From: Pseudoalteromonas nigrifaciens
GTDB taxonomy: Bacteria > Pseudomonadota > Gammaproteobacteria > Enterobacterales > Alteromonadaceae
Reading direction: 5' to 3'
Assembly: GCF_002221505.1 (NCBI RefSeq)
Contig: NZ_CP011037.1
Location: 310,001 to 374,000, forward strand
Length of the DNA: 64,000 nt
In this document: positions 44,199 to 54,049 of the stretch, in pieces
Layout: each line of letters opens with the position of its first letter
Numbering within the stretch: the stretch's first letter is position 1
Position numbers and translations under genes: made by a program
Notes under the pieces: generated by a model
What the model was told of the DNA's origin: nothing
The model's database searches: none
What the model saw: the letters and a program-made list of their open reading frames with translations, nothing else

Positions 44199-44390
44199 TT
44201 ACTTAACCCTGGTAATGCCGACTATTATACACACAGCTCCACCGATCATACCGGCCCATGCTTCTATTGGCGTGTCGCCACTTAGCGCGCGGCTAACTTG
44301 TGAGCCAGCTGCTTCATAAACATCATACCCCCAAATAGCCAACGCAACGCCAATAATAATAAGCACAATACCAATCACTTTGTTATTCAT
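44199..44390 (-). CDS. DUF3185-family small membrane protein
   Basis: 63 residues with two hydrophobic segments (about 5-22 and 45-60). The motif VALAIWGYDVYEAAGSQVSR followed by GDTPIEAWAGMIGGAVCIIVG is the DUF3185 signature. The ribosome binding site is AAGGATC. Function unknown; it may act in the inner membrane under stress. Confidence 0.85.
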   Translation of the reverse strand: MNNKVIGIVLIIIGVALAIWGYDVYEAAGSQVSRALSGDTPIEAWAGMIGGAVCIIVGITRVK

Positions 44391-44483
44391 AATAGATCCT
44401 TACTTTTTAGAGTGTTAGTTAAAAATACTTAGTAAATATACTAGTTAAATAATAGTAAATAAGCTAACGCAATTTATGATTAT

Positions 44484-44705
44484 TTAATAGGTTGAATTTG
44501 GTGTGTACTCTGGATTTATATCGCCGCCTACTTCCTCAGGATCTACATCGTTTATGAGAAGTGTTTCGCGCACGGCTTCAATATGATCAAGTACGGTTTG
44601 ATAACGCTCGCCGTACTCGTATTTAGTCACCTCGATTGCTTTAGGCATGTAGGTAAATGCTATTTTAAGTGCGTGGAGTGCTTCTTGATTTATTTTTTCG
44701 TTCAT
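44484..44705 (-). CDS. Small unknown protein upstream of the DUF3185 gene
   Basis: 73 residues, acidic and helical-looking (HALKIAFTYMPKAIEVTKYE), with a C-terminal DVDPEEVGGDINPEYTP stretch. A good ribosome binding site (AGAGAGAA) precedes the ATG. No family recognised. It lies 22 bases after the uppP stop on the same strand, so it is probably expressed with uppP. Confidence 0.65.
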   Translation of the reverse strand: MNEKINQEALHALKIAFTYMPKAIEVTKYEYGERYQTVLDHIEAVRETLLINDVDPEEVGGDINPEYTPNSTY

Positions 44706-44727
44706 TATTTTCTCTCTTAAATATGTT

Positions 44728-45504
44728 TTAAACGTAAGCTATGGTTAATAAAATAACACCAAATACAATGCGGTAAATACCAAAACTTACAAAAGTAAAG
44801 TTTTCTAAAAAGCGGATAAATAATTTAATTGTAAAATAGGCCACTATAAAAGAGGTAACAAAGCCTACAGCAAGGGCGGTTAAATCGTCAAAAGTAAATA
44901 AGTCATAATGCTTTAGCAAATCATACCCAGACGCTGCAGCAAGTACAGGTAAACCAAGTAAAAATGAAAATTCAGCACTGGCTTTGCGGTTTAAGCCACA
45001 CAACATAGCACCTACAATAGAGCTACCCGCACGGCTTGTACCAGGAATAAGTGCAAATACTTGGGCTATACCAATCCATATTGCTTGCTTATAAGTCACT
45101 TGAGTAACATCGGTAGTGGTGCAGTTTTGTTCTTTATAATTGCGCTCTAGCAGTAAAAAAATCACCCCACCAACAATAAACATTACTCCCACAACAGGTA
45201 CGTTAAATAGTGCTTTTATTACGTCACTAAAAATGAAAGCAATAATGCCTAACGGAATAAATGCGATGGCTACTTTTATCCATAAGTTAAGATGTTTTGG
45301 AGTGAACTTATCTTTATAGTTGGCTAGTACCGCTAAAATGGCGGCTAATTGAATAATTACGCCGAATGCTTGATTAGTAGCCGTTGCTTCTATACCCAAC
45401 CATTGCGCTGCTACAATAATATGCCCGGTTGACGAAATAGGTAAAAACTCAGTAATACCTTCAATAATACCTAAAATAATTGCGTTAAAAATGTCCACGT
45501 TCAA
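44728..45504 (-). CDS. uppP: Undecaprenyl-diphosphatase UppP (BacA)
   Basis: This inner-membrane enzyme removes one phosphate from undecaprenyl pyrophosphate, recycling the lipid carrier of peptidoglycan; overexpression gives bacitracin resistance. The family motifs are [16 protein letters not shown] near the N-terminus and [15 protein letters not shown] at about 155. About eight membrane segments are visible. Length 258 is close to the usual 265. The start is TTG at 45504 with AGGAACACA as ribosome binding site. Confidence 0.94.
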   Translation of the reverse strand: MNVDIFNAIILGIIEGITEFLPISSTGHIIVAAQWLGIEATATNQAFGVIIQLAAILAVLANYKDKFTPKHLNLWIKVAIAFIPLGIIAFIFSDVIKALFNVPVVGVMFIVGGVIFLLLERNYKEQNCTTTDVTQVTYKQAIWIGIAQVFALIPGTSRAGSSIVGAMLCGLNRKASAEFSFLLGLPVLAAASGYDLLKHYDLFTFDDLTALAVGFVTSFIVAYFTIKLFIRFLENFTFVSFGIYRIVFGVILLTIAYV

Positions 45505-45696
45505 TGTGTTCCTAAATACTTAATAAAAAATACAATGGGAGTTGCTAATGCTCATAATATTTCATGAGAAACAATACATAACTCACTTATCAAAATTCCG
45601 CCATAGGATAAGGGCTTATTAACAATATCTAAAGTGTTTTAATGTTTATTTAAAATAAAGGGCAGTAATTTTAAATAATACAAAGTTAGTTTTGAA

Positions 45697-46530
45697 TTAA
45701 GCTAAAAATGCTTTTGCGGCGTCTACACCCATTTGGTAGCCAGTGTTAAGGGTTGCAAGCTTTTTAGTGGTACGGCCCACTTTAAAATTAACTGGTGGCG
45801 CTATAATATTTACCCGGCAATCAGCGGGTGGGTTATTAATAAAATCAATACTGTGGTTATAAACATCGGCTCTGGTGAGGGTTGTGTTAATAAGTGCCGG
45901 GTAGTTTTTATATATTTGTTTAGTTAACCATGGTGCTTTACTTGGCCTTTTACGATAACCCAAAGGCTGAGATAAAATAACGGTTATTTCACGTGCACCC
46001 ATTTCATACGCTTTTATAACGGGAATAGAGTCGGCTACGCCGCCATCGGTCATGGCTATATTATTAATTATTGGATAGTCGCGATACGCAATAGGAATAG
46101 CACAAGACGCTTTTAATTGCTCGACCATATCGGTGCTGGTGGCTTTTAAGTAATGGGCTTTACCCGATTCGATAGCCGTAGTAACAATATAAAAGTCTGC
46201 CGGGTTTTGCGCAAACACTTCGGTGTTTAGCCGTATTTCACGAATGGTTTCTTGCCATAGCCAGTCTAAATCAAATAAATGGCCACCCTTTATAAAGCGC
46301 GCAAGATTAATAAACTCAGGACGACATGAATAGTCGGTGATCACTTTGTAATTGCGTATTGGTTGCTTGCATAAATAGGCGGCTACATTTGTAGCCCCTG
46401 CAGATACGCCAAAATAACGTGCAAATGGTTGATAGTTTTGTTTTAAAAACTCATCAAGTACACCGGCTGCAAAAATACCGCGCATTGCACCCCCTTCAAC
46501 AACCAAAGTGTGTTTATGTTGATTTGTCAT
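45697..46530 (-). CDS. Patatin-like phospholipase (YjjU-type)
   Basis: A serine hydrolase of 277 residues. The oxyanion loop is EGGAMRGIFAAGVLD, the nucleophile Ser is in YFGVSAGATNVA, and the catalytic Asp is in MTDGGVADSIPV. The DGG form and length agree with the YjjU group of cytoplasmic patatin-like proteins, which act on phospholipids or related esters. It has AGGAATATATCG as ribosome binding site and is transcribed alone. The substrate is not known. Confidence 0.9.
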   Translation of the reverse strand: MTNQHKHTLVVEGGAMRGIFAAGVLDEFLKQNYQPFARYFGVSAGATNVAAYLCKQPIRNYKVITDYSCRPEFINLARFIKGGHLFDLDWLWQETIREIRLNTEVFAQNPADFYIVTTAIESGKAHYLKATSTDMVEQLKASCAIPIAYRDYPIINNIAMTDGGVADSIPVIKAYEMGAREITVILSQPLGYRKRPSKAPWLTKQIYKNYPALINTTLTRADVYNHSIDFINNPPADCRVNIIAPPVNFKVGRTTKKLATLNTGYQMGVDAAKAFLA

Positions 46531-46627
46531 AACGATATATTCCTTACATCATTTTTTAATGCTATCAACTTAGTTAGCAAAGTGCGAGGGAGGAGGTAGG
46601 CGATTATTTATTATAAATACTCAACAA

Positions 46628-46660
46628 AATAAACGGGCAGTGTTTAATTGCCCGTTTATT
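46628..46660. terminator. Terminator of the nfeD-qmcA operon
   Basis: AATAAACGGGCA pairs with TGCCCGTTTATT over a 9-base loop. It stands about 40 bases beyond the nfeD stop on the minus strand and could also serve transcription from the opposite direction. Confidence 0.75.
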
Positions 46661-46701
46661 GTTATTTTAACTGTTTAGAAAAATATAATTGCTGTAGGTT
46701 T

Positions 46702-47154
46702 TTAAATGCTTTGAACCCACATTACACCAACTTCTTTTTTAGTTACTTTAACTTGCGTACCGGCGCTAATGGGCTGTTTGCTTTTAAGTTGCCAGCTAAT
46801 GCCAGAATACTGATGAGTACTTAACCCTTCAATAGTCACATCTTGGTTAAGTACAAAAGTCAGCTCTGCAAAGTCGCTATTAACTGGTTTACGCTCAACA
46901 TTATTTTGCATCCGCTTTAGGGGCTTCCAAAGCAATATAGAAATTGCAGCTGTTATTAGAGTATTACTCCAAAGCGCAGTGGTCATAGAGTCGGCTAATA
47001 TTCCCATACTCATGAGCAGCCCGGTTATAAATAACGATAAGCCAAAAAATAACAATATAAAGGTAGAGAGCCCCAATACGGCTACTTCTATGATCAGCGC
47101 AAGAACCCCAAGTACCATTAAGGTTTGTGGTAAATTTTGGGTAATAAATTCCAT
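46702..47154 (-). CDS. NfeD-family membrane protein
   Basis: 150 residues with three hydrophobic segments (about 10-30, 32-52 and 58-78) and a C-terminal OB-like domain (about 95-148, with GISWQLKSKQPISAGTQVKV). NfeD proteins pair with stomatin-like proteins such as QmcA in the inner membrane. The preceding gene codes for that partner with a 21-base gap, so an operon is certain in practice. No protease domain is present; this is the short NfeD form. Confidence 0.9.
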   Translation of the reverse strand: MEFITQNLPQTLMVLGVLALIIEVAVLGLSTFILLFFGLSLFITGLLMSMGILADSMTTALWSNTLITAAISILLWKPLKRMQNNVERKPVNSDFAELTFVLNQDVTIEGLSTHQYSGISWQLKSKQPISAGTQVKVTKKEVGVMWVQSI

Positions 47155-47175
47155 ACCGACTCCTTTATTTAGTTA

Positions 47176-48129
47176 TTAGCCTTGATGCTTTTTATTTAAG
47201 CTATTAATAATGGCCATACCTTGTGCAACCATTGAGCTTGCATCGGTGGCATTATCAGGAAGCAATACAATTGATGACTCTCTGGCAATGGCTTCTTTTG
47301 CAGCTATTGCTTTAGTTGCTAAATCAAGCTGAATTGCTTTTTGACCTTGCTCTGTATCGGCAGCTTCACCCACTTTACGCAGGGCTTCGGCTTGTGCTTC
47401 GGCAACTGCAATAATTGCTTTTGCTTCACCTTCTGCGCGTAAAATTTGTTCTGCCTTTTCACCTTCAGCACCTAATACCTGTGCTTGTTTACGCCCTTCG
47501 GCCACATTGATATTGGCTTGACGGTCACCTTCAGATTCAAGTATTTGTGCGCGTTTAACTCGCTCTGCTTTCATCTGTGCTTCCATCGCTTCCATTACAG
47601 ATTGTGGTGGCACAATATCTTTTATTTCGTAACGTAATACTTGAATGCCCCAAGGCTCTGCCGCTTGGTTGATAGAAGTTACAATATTAGTGTTCAGTAC
47701 GTCACGCTCTTCAAAAGTTTTATCTAATTCCATTTTACCAAGCTCAGAACGCATGGTTGTTTGCGAAAGCTGAGTTACAGCAAATATGTAATCATCAACG
47801 CCGTAGGTTGCTTTATATGGGTCAAGCACACGGAAATACAAAACACCATCTACAGTAAGCGAAATATTATCTTTAGTGATTGCCGACTGTGAAGGCACGT
47901 CTTGTGCTTGTTCTTTTAAACTGCGATCTGCAGCAATACGATCAATAAATGGGATGATAAAGTTTAGACCTGCTTCTTTAGTTGATTGATACTTACCAAA
48001 GCGTTCTATTAACCAAGCGCGGTTTTGTGGTACAAATTTGACACTACTTTTTAGCAGTACTAAAACAAAAATGAGTAAAAATGCTTCAACGGTAAATATT
48101 GTATTGAGCACTTGTGCAATCGGGTCCAT
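47176..48129 (-). CDS. qmcA: SPFH/band-7 stomatin-like protein QmcA
   Basis: QmcA forms ring-like assemblies in membrane microdomains and was linked to quality control of membrane proteins. One N-terminal membrane segment (about 10-28) is followed by the SPFH domain (VPQNRAWLIERFGKYQST, then KDNISLTVDGVLYFRV and GIQVLRYEIKDIVPP). A long helix rich in Ala, Glu and Lys (about 200-270) follows. Length 317 is close to the enterobacterial 305. It heads the qmcA-nfeD pair. Confidence 0.93.
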   Translation of the reverse strand: MDPIAQVLNTIFTVEAFLLIFVLVLLKSSVKFVPQNRAWLIERFGKYQSTKEAGLNFIIPFIDRIAADRSLKEQAQDVPSQSAITKDNISLTVDGVLYFRVLDPYKATYGVDDYIFAVTQLSQTTMRSELGKMELDKTFEERDVLNTNIVTSINQAAEPWGIQVLRYEIKDIVPPQSVMEAMEAQMKAERVKRAQILESEGDRQANINVAEGRKQAQVLGAEGEKAEQILRAEGEAKAIIAVAEAQAEALRKVGEAADTEQGQKAIQLDLATKAIAAKEAIARESSIVLLPDNATDASSMVAQGMAIINSLNKKHQG

Positions 48130-48240
48130 GTAAATATTCCTTCTAATAATAAAGAGTTAACAAGTTGAATTGTTAGTGTTGTTTATAATTTCAACGTTGC
48201 TAGAGTAACATTACTGATGTGGTTTCACTATAAAATAGTC

Positions 48241-48506
48241 AGGGTCTGTTGATCTTTCAAGGTTAAATTTACAGCAGTGTGTTTGGTATTTAGGCAAGGC
48301 AGAGCCTATGTGGTGTGGTTATTCCCCATAAATAGGCGATAACGTAGCATCAATGCCAAACATGCGCTGCCCGAAGGGTTCTGCCTAGGGGCGATTGACT
48401 CTTTGTTACTCGGTTTTCACTTAGCCCACTAGGTTACAAACCTCGCGCCGTGATTAAATCGCCCCTAGTTTGAACAAATTTTAATCCGCAAGGGTCAACA
48501 GACCCT
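48241..48506. repeat. Dispersed repeat copy 2 (MITE-like, 266 bp)
   Basis: The ends are inverted repeats: AGGGTCTGTTGATC (48241-48254) with GGGTCAACAGACCCT (48492-48506). An internal perfect inverted repeat, TAGGGGCGATT (48386-48396) with AATCGCCCCTA (48457-48467), encloses a loop. The interior matches the copy at 33368-33660 in several long blocks. No open frame is present. A target duplication is not obvious on either side. Confidence 0.87.
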
Positions 48507-48519
48507 AGTAAGGTGATAT

Positions 48520-49980
48520 TCAATTACTTTCAAAAAACTGACAAATTTTATTACGGCCCGTTTCTTTAGCTTCATATAAGGCTGCATCAGCATTATTAAT
48601 AATTGTTTCGGGGCGGGTGTTTTTAGTTGGATATGTACTATAAAAGCCCACGCTAAGTGTGAGTGTTTTTGCAACACTAGAGTCGCTATGTACTATGTTT
48701 AGCAGCGCTATTTTTTGTTGTAATAATAATGCAAATTGATGGCACTCTGCTGCGTTAAGCGAAGGCAAAATAATTGCAAATTCCTCCCCACCATAACGCG
48801 CAGCTAAATCACCTTCGCGCCTGCAAAGTTTATTTAGTGTTTTAGCAACTTGCTTAAGTGCGTCATCGCCTTTTTGGTGGCCATAATTGTCGTTATAGCG
48901 TTTAAAAAAGTCTATATCGCACATAATTAAGCTAAGTGAATGCTTATTACGAGCACAACGTTGTATTTCACTTTTAAGTGTTTCATCAAAACAGCGGCGA
49001 TTGGCAATATTAGTTAAACCATCGGTATTAACTAATAAACTTAATTTTTGATTAGCAGTAATAAGTTGTTGCTGGGCTAGTTGCAGCTTTTTTTTGTAAT
49101 CTATATTTTTTAATGCGTTGGCAATTATTTCGCCCACTAATTTTATTCTGATCAGATCAATGTGTGTCCATGCGCGCTTAAAATTAACACAGTCACAGCC
49201 TATAAAACCAATAAGCTCTTTATCAAAAAGGAGCCCTATGCATAAAACAGATTGTATTTTTTGTATCTGAAACTCAACTTTTTCAGCGTTTGCTGCTTGA
49301 GGTAATTTTAAAACATCGTTTACCTGAAACAAATGCGTAGCGTTCATTACTTCAAAAAAGTAGGGTAGCTCGGTTTTTGGCACATTTTGTAATCTTTGTT
49401 TGAAAGCTTCAATGCCTTCATTCACCCATTCGTGGGTGTTAGTAATGGTTTCGTTGTCGGTATTAAATTCAAATAAATAACTACGATCGGCAGCAAATGC
49501 AGTGCCAATGGCTTTTAACGCAAAATTAATATGCAAATCTATATCATCATTTTGTATGTCGATTAAGTCTGTTGATATTTCAGAAATAACTCGATCAAAA
49601 TTATAGAGCTCAATTACATCGCTTTTTAAAGGCTCTAAACACAACATAGAAACAGAATCAGATAATTGGGTAAGGGCGATATTTAACGGTATGCTTTGTT
49701 GTTGTTTTTTTAGCTGTATATTAGTGCTAGTTTTTGAATCGAATAATGACTCAATAGCAATATGTTTATTATTATGCACGCTCAGGAGGGTGACAGCATT
49801 AAATGCAGTGCTATCTAAATTGTCGCAATGCTTTAAATCAAATAAAATTTGCGCCGCAGTATTAACACAATAAGTATTATTTTTATTGTCGTATAATAAA
49901 ATAGCTAAACTGAGTTTATTTAAAACCTGCCACAATTTTAGTATTGAGTCATCACTCACTTGTTTCTCCAAGCTAAACAT
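48520..49980 (-). CDS. GAF-GGDEF diguanylate cyclase
   Basis: A cytoplasmic 486-residue protein. An N-terminal PAS-like region (about 12-120) is followed by a GAF domain (about 140-295) and a GGDEF domain (about 315-486). The active motif GGEEF (397-401) is intact, and the inhibitory site RxxD (388-391) lies five residues before it, so the cyclase is probably active and inhibited by its own product. Its stop codon lies 13 bases from the end of the dispersed repeat. The ligand of the GAF part is unknown. Confidence 0.93.
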   Translation of the reverse strand: MFSLEKQVSDDSILKLWQVLNKLSLAILLYDNKNNTYCVNTAAQILFDLKHCDNLDSTAFNAVTLLSVHNNKHIAIESLFDSKTSTNIQLKKQQQSIPLNIALTQLSDSVSMLCLEPLKSDVIELYNFDRVISEISTDLIDIQNDDIDLHINFALKAIGTAFAADRSYLFEFNTDNETITNTHEWVNEGIEAFKQRLQNVPKTELPYFFEVMNATHLFQVNDVLKLPQAANAEKVEFQIQKIQSVLCIGLLFDKELIGFIGCDCVNFKRAWTHIDLIRIKLVGEIIANALKNIDYKKKLQLAQQQLITANQKLSLLVNTDGLTNIANRRCFDETLKSEIQRCARNKHSLSLIMCDIDFFKRYNDNYGHQKGDDALKQVAKTLNKLCRREGDLAARYGGEEFAIILPSLNAAECHQFALLLQQKIALLNIVHSDSSVAKTLTLSVGFYSTYPTKNTRPETIINNADAALYEAKETGRNKICQFFESN

Positions 49981-50178
49981 TAAACGTTATTATTTTTATA
50001 ATATATTGTTATTTTTATACCTTTTTAAATACTTTTAGTACAGAAGTTTCTATTTTCCCAATTTTTTAGTGCGTTTATTAGGTTTACGTATTATAATTGA
50101 TACTGTATATCATTACGTATTCCCCGTTGAGCTTTTTCGAAGCTTACTTTGTTTTAAGTATAGGTACTTAAGTATTTC

Positions 50179-51069
50179 ATGACCGAAATAACGACACATA
50201 AAGCTTCCCGTCGCCGTTTATTAATTGCTTTGGCGATCACCTGCTCTTTTATGGTTATTCAATTAATAGGCGCATATTACGCCAACTCACTAGCAGTATT
50301 AGCCGATGCAGGGCACTTGTTTGTTCATAACAGCTCTTTATTTATTGCTTTAATTGCCTCGAGCTTGGCGATTCACTTTGCTAAAACCTATAACGATGGC
50401 TATCAGCGTGCTGAGTTAGTAGGAGGCCTTATAAATGGCTTTTTATATTTAGCAATTAGCTTGGTTATATTGTATGAAGGTGGCGAGCGTTTTATGCACC
50501 ATCATGAAGGCAACGAACTTGAAATAAATAGCTTTTTAATGTCGGCCATTGCCGCGCTTGGTTTTTTGTTTCATGGTGCCGCTGCTTGGGTGTTATATAA
50601 AGGCCGTAAAGCGAGTATTAATGTATATGCGGTGTTTTTACACTCGTTTTTTGACATTATATCTACTATTTCTACTTTTATAGCCGGAGTGTTAATTTAC
50701 CTGACTGGTTGGGATATTATCGATATTTTATCGAGCATGTTAATTGCTTCATTCGTTTTATTCACCGGTATTAAGGTTATTATAAGTTGCGTTAAAGGGC
50801 TGTACATAAATAAAGATAAACTCCCTAAAGTAGCTAAAGTTGAGCAAGCAATTACCACAATTCAGCATGTAAAAAATGTGCATAATGTAACTGTAGTACG
50901 AAAAGATAAAACGGTAATAGTGGGTGCGCATATAGTGCTAAAAAAACACTGCACCATTGAAAAACACGATAAAGCATGTCGCTTAAAGGTCGAAAACCTG
51001 TTGCGTTCAAAATTTAATGTAACAAATAGTGTGTTACAAATTGAAAGTAGTTGCAGTAGTGTTAATTAA
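50179..51069 (+). CDS. Cation diffusion facilitator (ZitB/CzcD-like)
   Basis: An inner-membrane metal exporter, usually for zinc, with six hydrophobic segments and a C-terminal cytoplasmic domain (about 215-296). The first metal motif, usually HxxxD in ADAGHxxxD, is here ADAGHLFVH (H46, H50), so Asp is replaced by His. The second motif HSFFD is normal. The C-terminal part has HxxxH-like residues in GAHIVLKKHCTIEKHDKACR. Zinc as substrate is inferred; the altered site could change selectivity. Transcribed alone. Confidence 0.87.
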   Translation: MTEITTHKASRRRLLIALAITCSFMVIQLIGAYYANSLAVLADAGHLFVHNSSLFIALIASSLAIHFAKTYNDGYQRAELVGGLINGFLYLAISLVILYEGGERFMHHHEGNELEINSFLMSAIAALGFLFHGAAAWVLYKGRKASINVYAVFLHSFFDIISTISTFIAGVLIYLTGWDIIDILSSMLIASFVLFTGIKVIISCVKGLYINKDKLPKVAKVEQAITTIQHVKNVHNVTVVRKDKTVIVGAHIVLKKHCTIEKHDKACRLKVENLLRSKFNVTNSVLQIESSCSSVN

Positions 51070-51168
51070 ACTTGGCAAATTGCAGCATATGGCTTAGTTT
51101 AAGCTATATGTAAATAATAGCTGTTGTAGGAACAAATTGAATCAACAGCAATTTATTGGAATCTAATT

Positions 51169-53952
51169 ATGCCTTTACTAGCAAGTAAGCATCACTACTT
51201 TAACTTTATTGTGTCGTGTTTATTTGGTATTACCGCTGCTTTTGTAAATACCCTACCAATCTTATTTATTAATAGTTCTGAGTTTTTATTAGGGCAATTT
51301 TTTGTTCTTTTAAGCTTATTATTATTTGGCTGGCGCTATTCGTTAGTTGTGTTTACTTTAAGCACCCTAGGCATATTTTATCGTTGGGGGCATGCTTGGC
51401 CTTCAATCGTTTTTGGTTTAGAAATACTATGGGTGTACTTTTTTTGTCTGCGCTATTCTAGGCCTTTATTTTTTAGAGGAATGTTGTTTTGGCTTGTAGT
51501 AGCAATGCCATTACTGTGGGGGTTTGGGCATTACTTTCTTAATATTAGCTTTTTACCTTTGGTTACTGCGCTTGCTAAATATTGTTTAAATGCCGCCATT
51601 TATTTATGCGTAATTGATTTATTTAGTTTCTTTTTTAATCGCCATTCTTGGTCTCGCCATTATGGTTCTTTGTATAAAATCCTTAATTATATTGTAACTT
51701 TGCTCGTTATTTTAGTGGTAGTGCTTACTTCAATTGTGCTTATTAATAACCATTACTCTAGGGTTGAATACGAAATAAACGCACAACTAAACGAAAAGTC
51801 CCAACAAATAGCGCAAAGCCTAGATTTATATTTAGAAAACCATCGCAAAGCAGTAATACTGACCGCACAAAATATTAGCGTAGGGCATAGCCCACAAAGT
51901 GCTATTGAGCTTTTAGGGAAGTTATATCCTGGGTTTATAACTGCTATAAGTACCGATGAACTTGCCAACGTAAATTACTTTTATCCCACAACGTCAAAAA
52001 CACAGCAGTTAAAAGGTAAGGCTGTTGCTAATGTTGCTGATCGCGATTATTTTTACCAAGCAATTGATTCTCAAAATGGATTTATTTCTGGTATTTTTAA
52101 AGGAAGAGGGTTTGGACAGCAATCAATAGTGGCAATATCGGCCCCTGTTTATAATAACCAGCAATTTAAGGGGATAGTAGAAGGCTCATTGTTATTTGAA
52201 AACTTTAGTGATTTACAACCTACCTTATTTAAGCGCCAAGCCGACTTAATTATATTAGATAAAAGCAATCAGGTTGTATTTTCAACCTTAAATGACTTTA
52301 AGCAGATGCAAACCCTTAGCAAACAAGATGTAGTTGCGCTGCAAAGTCTTAAACAAACAAGCGCATTTACAGCAACAAACGCGCAGCAATATTACTCAAA
52401 AGACACTACATCGGCATTAAATCATTGGCGTATTTTCACATTAATGAATAAAAAGTATGCCAATAATGTTGCAGCCCAAGCGTGGGGGCAATCTCTGGTG
52501 TTGATCTTATTTATAATTGTACTAACCAGTGTTTTTATTACGCAGCTAAGTAAGTGGTTAGTAACGCCGATAATAAAGTTAACCGAGCAAATAGATAACT
52601 TCGAAACCGATGAACAAACAGTAGGGTTAGTTTCGCATACTAATACCTGGTACGAGGTTGAAAAGTTACAACAACAGTTTGCAAGTTTAGCCCTTAAGAT
52701 GACTAATAACTTTAATAAGTTACGCACCGCAAACAGTAAAAATGAAGCGTTGAATAATCAGCTTAAAAACTTTAATTTAAAGCTTGAGCAACAAGTTAAA
52801 GATAAAACAGAAGAGCTAATTAAAGCTGTAGGGGTTGCTAATAAAGCAAATAAAACTAAGTCATTATTTTTGGCCAATATGAGCCACGAAATTCGCACTC
52901 CGCTTAATGGTATTTTGGGCATGACTCAGTTGCTAATAAAAAATTCTAAAATTGCTGCCGATGAACAAAATGAGCTGCAAATGATCCAACAAAGTGCCCA
53001 TAACTTACTGCTTATTTTAAATGAGATACTCGACTTTTCTAAAATAGAAGCTAATGCGTTAAAGTTAGATGTGCAACCAACTGAAATTAAAAAACTAATA
53101 CGCCAATTAGCCACTGTTTTTGATAACTCGGGATTAAGCGCTAACGTTACATTTAAGCTAACTATTGCTCCAGAATTACCGCCATTTATAGCGTTAGACT
53201 CACTACGCTTTTCTCAAGTTATCAACAATATACTCAGTAATGCGGGTAAATTTACTGACACTGGTTTAATTACTATGGATTGCTTTGTAGAGAATGATTG
53301 TTTGTTCATTAAAATTACCGATACTGGTATTGGTATTTCTGCGCTGCAACAACAAAATTTATTTATAGAATTTACACAAGCTGATGTTTCCACTACCCGA
53401 AAATATGGCGGCACTGGGCTTGGGCTAACAATTAGTAAACGATTAATTGAGCTGATGGGCGGCTCGCTTACCCTGCGCAGTGAAGAAGGGGTAGGAAGCT
53501 GTTTTAAAATAAAAATCCCACTCATTCTAAGCCAGGCTCCAGTTAAGGAGATAGCCGACAGTTCTGTTCCTGATTTAGCGGCAAAACGTATTTTAATCGT
53601 AGAGGATAATCCAATTAATCAAATAGTAATCACCAAAATGATGATTGCAACGGGATGCGAGATAAAAACGGCAAACGATGGACTTGAAGCGTTACATTGC
53701 TTAGAAAGCTACCCCGCAGATTTGATTTTAATGGATTGCCAAATGCCCAATATGGATGGCTACCAATGCACACAAAAAATACGCCAAATGCCAAATGATT
53801 GTAAAAACGTATTAATTTTAGCTATTACTGCCAATGCGTTTGCCGAAGATAAAGAAAAATGCTTAAACGCCGGTATGAATGACTTTATAGCCAAACCCAT
53901 CAATAAAAATGAGTTGTATCAGTGTATTAATAACTTATTTAAGCCTAGTTGA
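51169..53952 (+). CDS. Hybrid sensor histidine kinase with membrane and Cache-like sensor
   Basis: The 927-residue protein begins with about six membrane segments (residues 10-190, MASE1-like), then a periplasmic Cache-like domain (about 200-430), another membrane segment (around 440-460) and HAMP, a coiled coil, HisKA with phospho-acceptor His573 (MSHEIRTPLNGILGM), and the ATPase domain (NAGKFTDTG, ITDTGIGISAL, YGGTGLGLTISKRL). The C-terminal receiver has the phospho-acceptor Asp856 (LMDCQMPNMDGYQC). It is likely part of a phosphorelay, but no response regulator or Hpt gene is adjacent. Stimulus unknown. Confidence 0.92.
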   Translation: MPLLASKHHYFNFIVSCLFGITAAFVNTLPILFINSSEFLLGQFFVLLSLLLFGWRYSLVVFTLSTLGIFYRWGHAWPSIVFGLEILWVYFFCLRYSRPLFFRGMLFWLVVAMPLLWGFGHYFLNISFLPLVTALAKYCLNAAIYLCVIDLFSFFFNRHSWSRHYGSLYKILNYIVTLLVILVVVLTSIVLINNHYSRVEYEINAQLNEKSQQIAQSLDLYLENHRKAVILTAQNISVGHSPQSAIELLGKLYPGFITAISTDELANVNYFYPTTSKTQQLKGKAVANVADRDYFYQAIDSQNGFISGIFKGRGFGQQSIVAISAPVYNNQQFKGIVEGSLLFENFSDLQPTLFKRQADLIILDKSNQVVFSTLNDFKQMQTLSKQDVVALQSLKQTSAFTATNAQQYYSKDTTSALNHWRIFTLMNKKYANNVAAQAWGQSLVLILFIIVLTSVFITQLSKWLVTPIIKLTEQIDNFETDEQTVGLVSHTNTWYEVEKLQQQFASLALKMTNNFNKLRTANSKNEALNNQLKNFNLKLEQQVKDKTEELIKAVGVANKANKTKSLFLANMSHEIRTPLNGILGMTQLLIKNSKIAADEQNELQMIQQSAHNLLLILNEILDFSKIEANALKLDVQPTEIKKLIRQLATVFDNSGLSANVTFKLTIAPELPPFIALDSLRFSQVINNILSNAGKFTDTGLITMDCFVENDCLFIKITDTGIGISALQQQNLFIEFTQADVSTTRKYGGTGLGLTISKRLIELMGGSLTLRSEEGVGSCFKIKIPLILSQAPVKEIADSSVPDLAAKRILIVEDNPINQIVITKMMIATGCEIKTANDGLEALHCLESYPADLILMDCQMPNMDGYQCTQKIRQMPNDCKNVLILAITANAFAEDKEKCLNAGMNDFIAKPINKNELYQCINNLFKPS

Positions 53953-54049
53953 ACAATACTAACAGCGAGCAGAGTAGCTTTGTTTTGGTGTTCGTATTAG
54001 AGTGAGCTAGTTACAAGCAGTTAACACTAAACAGGACAGTGGAGGAAGT

